This document shows, one piece after another, positions 1 through 8,150 of a DNA stretch of 64,000 nucleotides. Source of the DNA: Silvania confinis (GTDB taxonomy: Bacteria > Pseudomonadota > Gammaproteobacteria > Enterobacterales > Enterobacteriaceae); the NCBI RefSeq assembly GCF_025564085.1, contig NZ_JAMGZJ010000074.1:1-64000 (forward strand), given 5' to 3'. How positions within the stretch are numbered: the first letter of the stretch is position 1; each line of letters begins with the position of its first letter. The notes under the pieces were generated by a model that saw only the letters and a program-made list of their open reading frames with translations, had not been told where the DNA came from and did not search any database. Position numbers and translations under genes: made by a program.

Positions 1-33
1 ATCTCTCGCATCCCACGGCATAAGCGACTCCAT
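1..33 (-). CDS. Transposase N-terminus (partial, continues beyond window)
   Basis: Eleven codons are visible, MESLMPWDARD, with a second possible start at the inner ATG (position 21) giving MPWDARD. This N-terminus resembles, from memory, DDE transposases of the IS481/integrase-core group, which often start MPW followed by charged residues. Nothing else of the protein can be seen, so the family is an inference from the start and from the adjoining terminal repeat. Confidence 0.45.
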   Translation of the reverse strand, partial: MESLMPWDARD

Positions 34-110
34 ATACGGGTTCTTATGCCTTAGTTGTAAGTGTCTACCATGTCCCCGAACAAGCGTTCACTATGTCCCC
101 AGTCTGTACA
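1..110 (-). mobile_element. Terminal part of an insertion sequence running off the left edge
   Basis: Read on the minus strand, the segment begins TGTACAGACTGGGGACAT and carries a second GGGGACAT 23 bp further in (plus-strand ATGTCCCC at 70-77 and 93-100), then a short leader and an ATG whose frame is open to the window edge. TG...CA ends with repeated internal motifs are typical of transposon termini. The abrupt change at 110/111 falls inside a dispersed palindromic repeat whose other half is missing, as expected of an insertion there. The IS family is inferred only from the predicted transposase N-terminus (IS481-like); IS21-type ends also carry GGGGACAT-like repeats. The second end and any target duplication lie outside the window. 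Confidence 0.6.
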
Positions 111-167
111 CCCACGGGGAGAGGGAGCAAACACTAAAAACGACAACCAGAGGTTGTCGTTTTGCAT
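111..167 (-). repeat. Composite terminator-palindrome repeat, copy A (truncated)
   Basis: On the minus strand this reads as a GCAAAACG..CGTTTTT hairpin, a GTGTTTGC spacer and CCCTCTCCCCGTGGG, then stops where the insertion sequence begins. Two other copies in this window (near 36.3 kb and 60.4 kb) continue with GAGAGGG and GAGGGCATCAG, so this copy has lost its distal half. Confidence 0.7.
136..163 (-). terminator. Rho-independent terminator of the afu operon
   Basis: Arms ACGACAACC and GGTTGTCGT are perfect 9 bp complements around a 3-base loop. They are flanked by an A-run on the plus strand that becomes a T-run after the hairpin for minus-strand transcripts. It sits just past the afuC stop. 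Confidence 0.8.
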
Positions 168-171
168 TTAC

Positions 172-1218
172 TTATGCCACTTCCGCCAGCACAAACATCC
201 CGTACGGGTGGATCTCGAGGTAATAGTTTTCCCCGATGTCCGGCTGTAAGCGCGTGGCGTTCACCTGCAGCAAGATCTCCTGTCCGTGCCACTCCACAAT
301 CACCTCGTACTGCGGTCCCATATAGGCGACGTGGCGGATCACGCAGCGCTGGCTTTCGTCGCCGCGCTCGCTCAGGGTGATGGCTTCCGGGCGCACGCCC
401 ACGGAGCCTGTACCCTGGCTGGCAAAGTGCAGCGGACGCGGCAAACGGTAGCCGTGGATCTCGACGTAGTCATGGTTGAATGTCGCCGGGAACAGGTTGG
501 CATCGCCCATAAAGCTCGCCATAAAGCGCGACGCCGGCTGGCGATACAGATCCTGCGGGGAGCCAATCTGCATGATGTTGCCTTTGTTCATCACCAGCAC
601 CGTGTCGGACACCGCAAACGCCTCGCTCTGATCGTGAGTCACGTACAGCGAGGTAATGTTGAACTGCTTTTGCAGCTCGCGAATTTTATCGCGCATGCTG
701 CGACGCAGGTTGGCGTCGAGGTTACTCAGCGGTTCATCAAACAGCAGCACTTTGGGTTTGAGGATCAGCGCGCGGGCCAGCGCCACACGCTGCTGCTGGC
801 CGCCGGAAATCTGGTCGACAAAGCGATCTTCAAAGCCTTCAAGATCGACCATCGCCAGTGCCTCTTTGACGCGGGCTTTGGTCTCTGCGCGTGAGATGCC
901 GAGCATTTTCAGGCCGTAGCCGACGTTCTCGCCCAACGACATGTGCGGGAACAGGGCGTAAGACTGGAACACCATGCAGATATCGCGCTGCTGAATGGAA
1001 CGATGGGTCACGTCCTCACCGTCGATCAGGATCTGCCCTTCGGTCGGTTTTTCCAGCCCCGCTACCAGCCGCAGGACCGTGGTTTTGCCGCAGCCGGACG
1101 GGCCGAGCAGCGTCACCATCTGTCCCTGGGGGATAGCGAGGTTAATGTTGTCGATGACCGTGTTATTGCCAAAGCGCTTGGTCACGTTGCGAAGTTCAAC
1201 GAAATGTTTCTGAGTCAT
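172..1218 (-). CDS. afuC: AfuC-like ABC transporter ATP-binding subunit
   Basis: Nucleotide-binding subunit (348 aa) of a binding-protein-dependent importer, acting at the inner membrane with AfuB and AfuA. The N-terminal half has Walker [10 protein letters not shown], the signature SGGQQQR and Walker B VLLFDEP followed by SNLD. The C-terminal 110 residues fit the TOBE regulatory domain of CUT1/FbpC-type ATPases. The open frame extends 16 codons further upstream into afuB; the ATG giving MTQKHFVEL is preferred because homologues start there. It is last in the six-gene minus-strand locus, 4 bp after the afuB stop, and is followed by a terminator. FbpC-type iron ATPases are close relatives; the sugar-phosphate role rests on AfuA and on the neighbouring uhp-like genes. 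Confidence 0.85.
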   Translation of the reverse strand: MTQKHFVELRNVTKRFGNNTVIDNINLAIPQGQMVTLLGPSGCGKTTVLRLVAGLEKPTEGQILIDGEDVTHRSIQQRDICMVFQSYALFPHMSLGENVGYGLKMLGISRAETKARVKEALAMVDLEGFEDRFVDQISGGQQQRVALARALILKPKVLLFDEPLSNLDANLRRSMRDKIRELQKQFNITSLYVTHDQSEAFAVSDTVLVMNKGNIMQIGSPQDLYRQPASRFMASFMGDANLFPATFNHDYVEIHGYRLPRPLHFASQGTGSVGVRPEAITLSERGDESQRCVIRHVAYMGPQYEVIVEWHGQEILLQVNATRLQPDIGENYYLEIHPYGMFVLAEVA

Positions 1219-1222
1219 AGTG

Positions 1223-3301
1223 TTACGCCTGGTTTTTGGCTTTTGAACGGGAGGTACGAGACTCACCGATCAGCCAGTCAAAGAGGAAAATGATCGCCAG
1301 CATGACCACAATCAGGATCGAGCCGTAGGCAATCGCCACGCCGTATTCGCCGTCTTCCACCCGGTTCAGAATGTAGGCGGTCGCCACGCGGGTATCCGGC
1401 GTGACGAGGAACACAATGGCGCTGACGGTGGTAATCGCGCGCACAAAGCTGTAGATCAGCGCCGACAGGATCGCCGGGCGCAGCAGCGGCAGCAGGATGT
1501 GGGTGATGGTCCGGAGCGAACCGGCGCGCAGGCTGAGCGAGGCTTCATCCAGCGACTTATCAATCTGCCCCAGCCCCGCAATCCCGGCGCGAATGCCCAC
1601 CGGCACGTTACGCATCACCATCGAAATAATCACAATCGCCGCCGTGCCGGTCAGGTACACCGGGGCGCTGTTAAACGCCAGAATGTACGACACGCCCGCC
1701 ACGGTGCCCGGTACCGCAAAGCACAGCATGGTGGTGAACTCGATGGTCTTTTTGCCACGGAACTGCTGGCGTACCACCACCCAGGCGATCAGCAGGCCAA
1801 ACCCGGCGGTGATCGGTGCGGCAATCCCGGCGTACAGCAGGGTATCGAGCAGCGAAGGCCACGCGCCGTCGCTCATCCCCTGGCCGAACAGCTTGATAAA
1901 GTTATCCAGCGTCAGGGTGTAATCCACCCCCCAGTTGACGGTAAAGCTGCCGTAGAAAATGCTGCCGTAGAGCAGGGCGTTAAAGGCGATCCACACCGAC
2001 AGCAAGGCCACCACGGTCCACACCAGCGTCACCGGCAGCGGCTGCACGTCGCCGCGATACGATTTCCCGGAGACGGTGACGTACGAGCGCTTGCCGATCC
2101 ACATGTACTGAATGCAGAACACCAGCAGCGAGAACACCAGCAGGAACGCGCCGAGGGTGCTGGCGGCCTGATAGTCCAGCTGCGAGCCGGTGATGTAGAA
2201 GTAGATCTGCGTCGCCAGCACGTCGAAGTTACCGCCCAGCACCAGCGGGTTACTGAAATCGGCCAGCGACTGGACGATGACGATCAGGAAGGCGTTGGCC
2301 AGCGCCGGTTTCAGCAGCGGAACAAACACGCCGTTAAAGGTCTGCCAGCGGCTGGCGCGCAGGGTGTACGACGCCTCTTCCAGCGACGGATGAATAGTTT
2401 TGATCGCCCCGTCGAGGATCATAAAGGCCATCGGGGTGAAGGCCAGCACCTGCGCCAGCCAGATGCCGGTAAACCCGTACAGCCAGTTGGTGTTGGTCAG
2501 CCCGAACCAGTCGACCATCAGCTCGGTGACGTAGCCGGAGCGGCCCATCATCAGCGTCACGCCCAGCCCCACCACGAACGGCGGGGTGACGATCGGCAGG
2601 ATCGAGAAGATACGGCCAATAATGGCGCTGCGTTTCGCGATGCGGGTGGTGTAGATCGCCAGCACCAGGCCAAAGAAGGTACAGCCGATGCCGACCGCCA
2701 CGCAGAGCAGGATCGAGTTGATGATCACCTGAATGATGTGCGACTGCGACAGCACGGCGACAAACGCCAGCGGAGCGAACTCGCCCGCGTCGTTGGTGAA
2801 CATCGGAATAAAGATGGCGATACTCGGCCAGACGATGAAAATGCCGATCAGCGCGACGATAGCAATCAGCGAGCCAATCACAAAGCGGTCGCCGCCCAGC
2901 CACTCCAGCCGGGTCAGGGCCAGCGACATGATTGCCCCCAGCGCCACAAACAGCACGATAGTGGCATAGCCTAACCCGCGTTCTTCCACCGTGGCGCTGA
3001 TGACGATAAATGCCATGCACAGCAGCGCCCAGCCAGCGTCAAAATAGTGACGGCTGCGCTGTTCGCGGCGGGCGGAATGAAACGGACGCAGCAGCAGCAG
3101 GCTTGGCAGCAGATACCACAGCCAGCTGATGTTGAAGTGCGACCAGCTATAGGCGTCGAGGATCTCGTCGCGGGTGGATTCCAGCAGGCCGTAATCCAGG
3201 CTCCAGCTTGGCAGCAGCGCAAAGGCCAGCCAGCCAAGCAAAACCCAAAGGAAGACCGCATCCCGTTTTTTCACGGGATGGAGAGCGAGTGTCTGTGACA
3301 T
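1223..3301 (-). CDS. afuB: AfuB-like fused ABC transporter permease
   Basis: Polytopic inner-membrane permease (692 aa) carrying two permease halves in one chain. Each half has its own EAA-type loop: one reads [16 protein letters not shown], the other [16 protein letters not shown]. The length is about twice that of a single FbpB/CysT-type permease, and a hydrophobic N-terminal block (residues 20-170) precedes the first half. It would form the channel through which AfuA-bound substrate enters, powered by AfuC. Fused permeases of this size are found in AfuB and in FbpB-type iron systems. It is separated from afuA by 75 bp holding a REP unit, so afuB and afuC may be expressed at a different level from afuA. 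Confidence 0.85.
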   Translation of the reverse strand: MSQTLALHPVKKRDAVFLWVLLGWLAFALLPSWSLDYGLLESTRDEILDAYSWSHFNISWLWYLLPSLLLLRPFHSARREQRSRHYFDAGWALLCMAFIVISATVEERGLGYATIVLFVALGAIMSLALTRLEWLGGDRFVIGSLIAIVALIGIFIVWPSIAIFIPMFTNDAGEFAPLAFVAVLSQSHIIQVIINSILLCVAVGIGCTFFGLVLAIYTTRIAKRSAIIGRIFSILPIVTPPFVVGLGVTLMMGRSGYVTELMVDWFGLTNTNWLYGFTGIWLAQVLAFTPMAFMILDGAIKTIHPSLEEASYTLRASRWQTFNGVFVPLLKPALANAFLIVIVQSLADFSNPLVLGGNFDVLATQIYFYITGSQLDYQAASTLGAFLLVFSLLVFCIQYMWIGKRSYVTVSGKSYRGDVQPLPVTLVWTVVALLSVWIAFNALLYGSIFYGSFTVNWGVDYTLTLDNFIKLFGQGMSDGAWPSLLDTLLYAGIAAPITAGFGLLIAWVVVRQQFRGKKTIEFTTMLCFAVPGTVAGVSYILAFNSAPVYLTGTAAIVIISMVMRNVPVGIRAGIAGLGQIDKSLDEASLSLRAGSLRTITHILLPLLRPAILSALIYSFVRAITTVSAIVFLVTPDTRVATAYILNRVEDGEYGVAIAYGSILIVVMLAIIFLFDWLIGESRTSRSKAKNQA

Positions 3302-3323
3302 AGGAATTCCGGGTGTTGATGAA

Positions 3324-3360
3324 GTTGTAGGCCGGGCAAGGCGCAGCCGCCGCCCGGCAT
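3324..3360. repeat. REP-type extragenic palindrome between afuA and afuB
   Basis: The sequence GTAGGCCGGGCAAGGCGCAG followed by CCGCCGCCCGGCATT is the GC-rich imperfect palindrome typical of enterobacterial REP (PU) units. Such units lie between genes of one operon and can stabilise the upstream part of the mRNA. Confidence 0.8.
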
Positions 3361-3376
3361 TTACCGCACAGTGGGC

Positions 3377-4408
3377 TTATTTACCCATCTTCACGTCGCT
3401 GACCCACTTATTGATCAGCGCCTTACGCACGTCCGTTGAGCCGTACTTATCCATGTCGTAGCTGATCAGCTTCAGGTCATCCAGCTTCAGCGAGTTCGGT
3501 GAGGTTTCAGCGGTGGTGTTGGTCAGGATCTGGTAGGACTTGCCCTGTTTCCATGCCAGCTCCTGGGCGTCTTTTGACAGCACCCAGTCGACAAACAGCT
3601 TCGCATTCTCATCGTTACGCGCGCCTTTCAGGATGCTGACGCCGCCGATTTCATACCCGGTGCCTTCGCACGGTGAAATCAGCTCCAGCGGTGCGCCTTG
3701 CTCTTTTTCCAGCGAGTAGTCGTGCAGGAAGCCAATGCCGATGGCGGTTTCACCGCGGGCGGCATTACGCGCTGGGGCGATGCCGGATTTGGTGTACTGG
3801 GAGACGTTGCTGTTCAGCTGTTTCAGATAATCGAAGGCCTGATCTTCACCCCACAACTGCACGAAGGTCGCCAGTGCGGTGTAGGCGGTGCCGGAGCTTT
3901 GCGGATCGGCAATCTGGATCTCGCCTTTGTATTCCGGTTTGGTCAGATCCTTCCAGCACTGTGGGATTGGCAGATTTTTCTCTTTCAGGCGCTGGGTGTT
4001 AACGCCAAAGCCCAGAATACCCACGTATACCGCAGAAGAGAGGTTGCCTTTCACTTTTGCCGGATCGCGGAATTTCTCCATGATCTGCTCGAGGTTTTTC
4101 GATTTGTACGGCTGCAGCAGGCCCATTTCACCGGCCTGAGACTGCGGATCCAGCGTGCCGCCGTACCAGACATCGGCCTGCGGGTTTTTCTTCTCGGCAT
4201 CCACTTTCGCCAGCGTGCTGCCAGAGCCGTTGCGGATAAACGAGGTTTTGACGTCGTATTTGTCGCCAAACGCTTTGGTTTCGGCTTCACACATTTCGTT
4301 GGTGGCGCTGCAGTAAACCACCAGACGGCCTTTAGCCTGAGCGGCACCGGAGAAGGTGGCCAGGGCGATCCCAGAGACAATAAGGGTAGAGAGCAGTGTT
4401 GTTTTCAT
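3377..4408 (-). CDS. afuA: AfuA-like periplasmic sugar-phosphate-binding protein
   Basis: Periplasmic solute-binding protein of 343 aa with a signal peptide ending AQA before KGRLVV (cleavage near residue 25). The fold family is that of FbpA-type iron binders, but the paired tyrosines that hold ferric iron are absent. Instead a His-Asp pair (229-230) and Glu253 are present. In mature numbering these fall within one residue of the His-Asp-Glu set I recall contacting the sugar phosphate in Actinobacillus AfuA. Known AfuA proteins bind glucose-6-P, fructose-6-P and sedoheptulose-7-P. The start codon overlaps the stop of the UhpC-like gene (TAATG), implying translational coupling. The substrate assignment is inferred from family and context. 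Confidence 0.85.
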   Translation of the reverse strand: MKTTLLSTLIVSGIALATFSGAAQAKGRLVVYCSATNEMCEAETKAFGDKYDVKTSFIRNGSGSTLAKVDAEKKNPQADVWYGGTLDPQSQAGEMGLLQPYKSKNLEQIMEKFRDPAKVKGNLSSAVYVGILGFGVNTQRLKEKNLPIPQCWKDLTKPEYKGEIQIADPQSSGTAYTALATFVQLWGEDQAFDYLKQLNSNVSQYTKSGIAPARNAARGETAIGIGFLHDYSLEKEQGAPLELISPCEGTGYEIGGVSILKGARNDENAKLFVDWVLSKDAQELAWKQGKSYQILTNTTAETSPNSLKLDDLKLISYDMDKYGSTDVRKALINKWVSDVKMGK

Positions 4409-5721
4409 TATTCAGCCTTTTGTGACGTTATAGGACTGCGAGACGCGGTGATGCCCGCCATCAGCAGCGGCATCAGTAACAAACCCATCAGCACGGCGGC
4501 AATCGAGAGCAAACTGAACATCCCCGACCAGCCGTAGCGTTCAATAACCAGTGACAGCGGCCACCCGGCCAGCGCCGCCCCCAGATAGGCAAACACGCCG
4601 AGAAAACCGGTAATCGAGCCTGCGGCCTGCTTGTGTCCGCATTCGACGGCGGCAAGGCCGATCAGCATCTGCGGACCAAAGACAAAAAATCCCACTGTAA
4701 AAAAGCACATCGCCAGCAGGGCGTAGTGATGGACCGGGGCCAGCCACAGGGCAGCCACCGACACCATCAATCCCAGCGTGAACAGCAATATCATTGGCGC
4801 CCGCTGGCCGCTGAACAGCAGATCCGATCCCCATCCGGCGAACAGCGCGCCGAGTAAACCCCCCACTTCAAACAGCATCACCGTGGCGTTGGCACTCAGC
4901 AGGTTGACGCCGTGGCTCTCTGCCAGCCACAGATTGCCCCAGTCGTTCAGGGCGATACGGATCAGATACACCAGCACATACGACGCCCCGAGCAGCCAGA
5001 TCATCGGGTTTTGCAGCATGGTGGTGCGTAACATTTGCCACAGCCCCATCCGTGGGCTTTGCTGTTGCTGGCGCAACTCCAGTGGATCGTTGCGCCACTC
5101 GCCGACCGTTGGCAGACCCTCTTCCTGCGGTGTACCCCGCAGTTGTGTGGTCAGCCACAGGCCGAGCACGATACTGATGATCCCCGGTATCAGCATCGCT
5201 GCCTGCCAGCCCCAACGTTGGGCGGCAAAGGCACAAATCAGCGGAATAATGGCCCCGCCAATGTTGATTGAGGTATTCCAGCATCCCCACCAGAAGCCGC
5301 GCTCGTTGCGCGAATACCAGTGAGTCAGCAATCTTGCGCACGGCGGCCATCCCCATCCCTGAAAGAAGCCGTTCAGCGTCCAGATAAACAGCAGCAGGGG
5401 CAGGGAATCCCCGAAGGCGAACAGCACGTTCAGCACTCCGGTGGCCATCAGGCCGATACCCATAAAGGCCCGCTGCCCCTTACTGTCGTGCCACAGTCCG
5501 GCGGCAAATTTCGACAGCCCGTAGCTCAGGTAAAACAGCGAACCGATCAGGCCGATGTCGCTTTTACTCAGCCCCAGATCGATCTGCAGGGCCGGCAGTA
5601 CGTAGTTGAGGCTTTTGCGCGTCAGGTAAAACGCGGCATAGCCAATCACCATGCAAATCAGCAGTCGCGGGCGCAGTGTCCGGTAGCGTTGAGTAACCTG
5701 TTCAGCTGACAGTGCGGGCAT
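4408..5721 (-). CDS. UhpC-like MFS sugar-phosphate receptor/transporter
   Basis: Twelve-segment major facilitator protein of the organophosphate:phosphate antiporter family (437 aa; E. coli UhpC is 439). Conserved blocks include the N-terminal RPRLLICMVIGYAAFYLTRK and YGLSKFAAGLWHDSKG. In the Uhp system UhpC is a membrane receptor for external glucose-6-phosphate that activates the kinase UhpB. Here the gene lies directly after a UhpB-like kinase, so a receptor role is likely, although transport cannot be excluded. The frame is open 42 codons further upstream, but the inner ATG giving MPALSAEQV has a GGAG ribosome site 6 bases before it and gives the family length. It overlaps afuA by one base. 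Confidence 0.8.
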   Translation of the reverse strand: MPALSAEQVTQRYRTLRPRLLICMVIGYAAFYLTRKSLNYVLPALQIDLGLSKSDIGLIGSLFYLSYGLSKFAAGLWHDSKGQRAFMGIGLMATGVLNVLFAFGDSLPLLLFIWTLNGFFQGWGWPPCARLLTHWYSRNERGFWWGCWNTSINIGGAIIPLICAFAAQRWGWQAAMLIPGIISIVLGLWLTTQLRGTPQEEGLPTVGEWRNDPLELRQQQQSPRMGLWQMLRTTMLQNPMIWLLGASYVLVYLIRIALNDWGNLWLAESHGVNLLSANATVMLFEVGGLLGALFAGWGSDLLFSGQRAPMILLFTLGLMVSVAALWLAPVHHYALLAMCFFTVGFFVFGPQMLIGLAAVECGHKQAAGSITGFLGVFAYLGAALAGWPLSLVIERYGWSGMFSLLSIAAVLMGLLLMPLLMAGITASRSPITSQKAE

Positions 5722-5806
5722 GGCGTTCTCCATTTGAGATGACTGTATGAAAGCGCGACGAAAAAGGGATGAGAGAAAGTCTGGCGTGACTAAGACTTTT
5801 TCCTGG

Positions 5807-7348
5807 TTAGCGGTGTGTTTGTTGCAAAATTGTGGGCAGGTTAACAATTACGCGCGTGCCGCCCTGTGATTCGAGGGTGAATTCCCCGCCGAGGGCGTGG
5901 ACGCGTTCGCGCATCCCCTGAATGCCAAAGCCGGGGCTCTGCTGCGGGCTGATGCCGTGGCCGTTATCCCTGACCTCAAGGCGCAGCTGATCCCCCTGCT
6001 GACAGAGCAGGACGCTGACTTCGCTGGCATCGGCGTGCTTGCTGACGTTGTTCAGCAGCTCCTGCAGCAGGCGATAGAGGGTAAAGACCAGGGTTTCGCT
6101 CTGCGGCGGGGCGAGAAGCCGGTAATCAAAACGGCAGGCGATCCCACGTTCGGCAAAGGCGAACTCGTTCACCAGATGGTGCAGGGCCTCGTTTAACGAC
6201 AGTTCGTCGAGCACCGGCGGGCGAAGCTGGCGCAGCAGTTGACGGGTGGAGTGATGAATGCGCCGCGCGAGATCGTTAATCTGCCCGGCGGCGGCTAACG
6301 CCTGCGGCGTATCGCCGGTGCGTTTTACCAGCTGGGACTGGATTTGGATGGCGGTGATGTTCTGGCCGATTTCGTCATGCAGCTCGCGGGCCAGCTGTTT
6401 GCGGGTGTCTTCTTCGGAGTGGATCAGCTTTTCCGCCAGCGCCCGGCGGGCCTGCAGTTCGTCCTCCAGCCGACGGCGATAGTGATCGAGGTTCATCGCC
6501 AGATGCTGCTGGCGGCTGATGGCGATCCCCAGCCCAATCCCCAGCAGCGACTGAGTGGCGAGGAAAATCTCCAGCTCCAGCAGGTCGTTGAACCCGACTC
6601 CAACCTGGCGGGCGATGGTGATCATCATGCTGCCCAGCAGCCCGGAGAGCACGCCGCCCTGCCAGCCAAACTTCCACGCCATCACCACGTTGGGCAGAAA
6701 CACCACGATCAGCAGCAGCCGCTCCAGCGCCGGGGAGAGCACCATCTGGGTGCCAATACCGATGATAAAAAACAGGCTGCACCAGATAATCAGCGAGGTG
6801 CGCAGCGGCGGATTGCTGGTATCGAGCCCCAGCAGATGATAGCGATGCTGCTGGCGTAAAAACTCAAACACCAGATAGACAAACGGAGTGAGCAGCACCC
6901 CGCCAGTAAAAGAGGCCAGCGCAATCAGGATGGTGGGGCTGTCGAGAAACGGCGCCAGCATCAGGGTCTGGATCAGGGCGTTAAGGGTCACCGCCGCAAT
7001 CAGCAGGGACAGGCGCTGCCAGTAGAGGGGAAAGCGGTGCCAGTAGTGTTGGGCTACCCACGCCGAAACGGTGCCCAGCAGCGGCACAACCAGCATCAGG
7101 GGCCGGGTCAGGAGCTGTTCGCTGTGCAGCCACAGCATCGCGGCCAGCGTCGGCAGGATTAACGCGGGCCAGAAGCGGCGCGAGAGCACAATCATCAGCG
7201 CCAGCCAGACGCCCTGCGGCAAGAACAGTACCGCCTGCTGACCGTTCTGGGTCAGGTAAAAACTGAGCGTCCACAGCATCAGCCAGCCTGTGCCCCAGGC
7301 CAGCATAATAAACAGGGAGAGGATGATGTGCCGCAGGGAGCGCCGCAT
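5807..7348 (-). CDS. UhpB-like MASE1 sensor histidine kinase
   Basis: Membrane histidine kinase of 513 aa. About eight hydrophobic segments fill residues 1-280, fitting the MASE1 sensor of UhpB. A linker leads to a HisKA_3 dimerisation domain with the phosphorylated histidine in RELHDEIGQ (His324). The HATPase domain has an N box in LLQELLNNVSKHA and ends with GFGIQGMRERV. It probably responds to the UhpC-like receptor and phosphorylates the adjacent regulator. Its start codon overlaps the regulator stop by one base (TGATG). Antisense frames across it are compositional shadows. Confidence 0.85.
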   Translation of the reverse strand: MRRSLRHIILSLFIMLAWGTGWLMLWTLSFYLTQNGQQAVLFLPQGVWLALMIVLSRRFWPALILPTLAAMLWLHSEQLLTRPLMLVVPLLGTVSAWVAQHYWHRFPLYWQRLSLLIAAVTLNALIQTLMLAPFLDSPTILIALASFTGGVLLTPFVYLVFEFLRQQHRYHLLGLDTSNPPLRTSLIIWCSLFFIIGIGTQMVLSPALERLLLIVVFLPNVVMAWKFGWQGGVLSGLLGSMMITIARQVGVGFNDLLELEIFLATQSLLGIGLGIAISRQQHLAMNLDHYRRRLEDELQARRALAEKLIHSEEDTRKQLARELHDEIGQNITAIQIQSQLVKRTGDTPQALAAAGQINDLARRIHHSTRQLLRQLRPPVLDELSLNEALHHLVNEFAFAERGIACRFDYRLLAPPQSETLVFTLYRLLQELLNNVSKHADASEVSVLLCQQGDQLRLEVRDNGHGISPQQSPGFGIQGMRERVHALGGEFTLESQGGTRVIVNLPTILQQTHR

Positions 7349-7977
7349 CAGTGGCCGTTCAGCAGCTGGTTATCGAGGGCAAAATGCACCAGTTCAATGG
7401 TGCTGCTGCACTGCAGTTTGCCCAGCACGTTGGCGCGATGGACGTGGACGGTTTTGTGGCTGAGTTCGAGTTTGAAGGCGATTTCCTTCACGCTGTCGCC
7501 CTTGACCAGCAGCTCAAACACCTCTTTTTCGCGCGGGGTCAGGGCCGCCAGCGCCTGGGACGTCGGCTCGCCGCCGCGCAGGGCTTTGACCGCATCGGCA
7601 CACAGATAATGCCCGCCCATCCCGACGGATCGCACCGCCTGCACCAGCTCCTCCGGGCCGCAGCGTTTGGTGAGATAGCCGCTGGCACCCGCATCGAGCG
7701 CGCTCTGCACAAACGCGGGCGTATCATAGATGCTGAGAATAATGGCGCGAAAGCCGGGGCGCTGCTGACGCAGACGTTTGAGCAGGCTCAGGCCGTTTTC
7801 ATCCGGCATGGCGACATCGAGCACGGCGACGTCGATGGCGTCGCGGGTCAGCGCGGGCCAGGCGTCTGCGGCGCTGCTGTACTGGCCCTCGACCACCAGA
7901 TCCTGTTCCAGGTTTAACAGCTGGGCGAACCCGGAACGAACTACCACATGGTCGTCCACCAGCACCACTTTGATCAT
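7348..7977 (-). CDS. UhpA-like NarL-family response regulator
   Basis: Two-domain regulator of 209 aa. The receiver domain carries the acidic pair VDDH and a phosphoacceptor Asp54 in AVLDVAMPDENG, the position of Asp54 in UhpA. A LuxR-type helix-turn-helix occupies the C-terminus (LTPREKEVFELLVKG through SHKTVHVHRANVLGKL). It is the first gene of the minus-strand locus and the expected activator of the uhp-like/afu genes. Candidate target repeats lie about 70-95 bp upstream of its start. Confidence 0.85.
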   Translation of the reverse strand: MIKVVLVDDHVVVRSGFAQLLNLEQDLVVEGQYSSAADAWPALTRDAIDVAVLDVAMPDENGLSLLKRLRQQRPGFRAIILSIYDTPAFVQSALDAGASGYLTKRCGPEELVQAVRSVGMGGHYLCADAVKALRGGEPTSQALAALTPREKEVFELLVKGDSVKEIAFKLELSHKTVHVHRANVLGKLQCSSTIELVHFALDNQLLNGH

Positions 7978-8048
7978 TTCCGATACCTTTGAGGGAGAGT
8001 GTGCCTATGATGCCTGTCCGGGCAGGGGTGGCAATCCTGTGCCTGTGG

Positions 8049-8070
8049 TTATGTAACGGATGTAACATAA
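8049..8070. promoter_or_regulatory. Candidate operator upstream of the uhp-like/afu locus
   Basis: TTATGTAACGGATGTAACAT then AA has outer inverted arms TTATGT/ACATAA. It also holds two direct copies of ATGTAAC with a 9 bp period. It lies 72-93 bp upstream of the regulator start, a reasonable place for a NarL-type site. No footprint data support it; the call is from sequence shape only. Confidence 0.35.
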
Positions 8071-8097
8071 TTGCAATAAATGGATCGTGATGGTTGA

Positions 8098-8137
8098 GGG
8101 TGGGGTGGGGTGGGGTGGGGTGGGTTGGGTTGGGGGG
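8098..8137 (+). repeat. G-run tract (TGGGG repeats)
   Basis: Eight runs of three to six guanines, separated by one or two thymines, lie in 40 bases. The first part is a nearly perfect TGGGG pentamer array. The tract can fold as a G-quadruplex on the plus strand and is prone to slippage. Confidence 0.85.
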
Positions 8138-8150
8138 ATATGTGGCAACG

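Noticed and set aside
1499..2974. Long plus-strand open frame of 491 codons opposite afuB
   Set aside because: It lies entirely antisense to a recognisable permease, has a His/Gln/Arg-rich composition typical of high-GC shadow frames, and has no ribosome site.
5722..5847. Forty-two-codon N-terminal extension of the UhpC-like protein
   Set aside because: It would overlap the end of the kinase gene, and the inner ATG has a good GGAG site and gives the family length.
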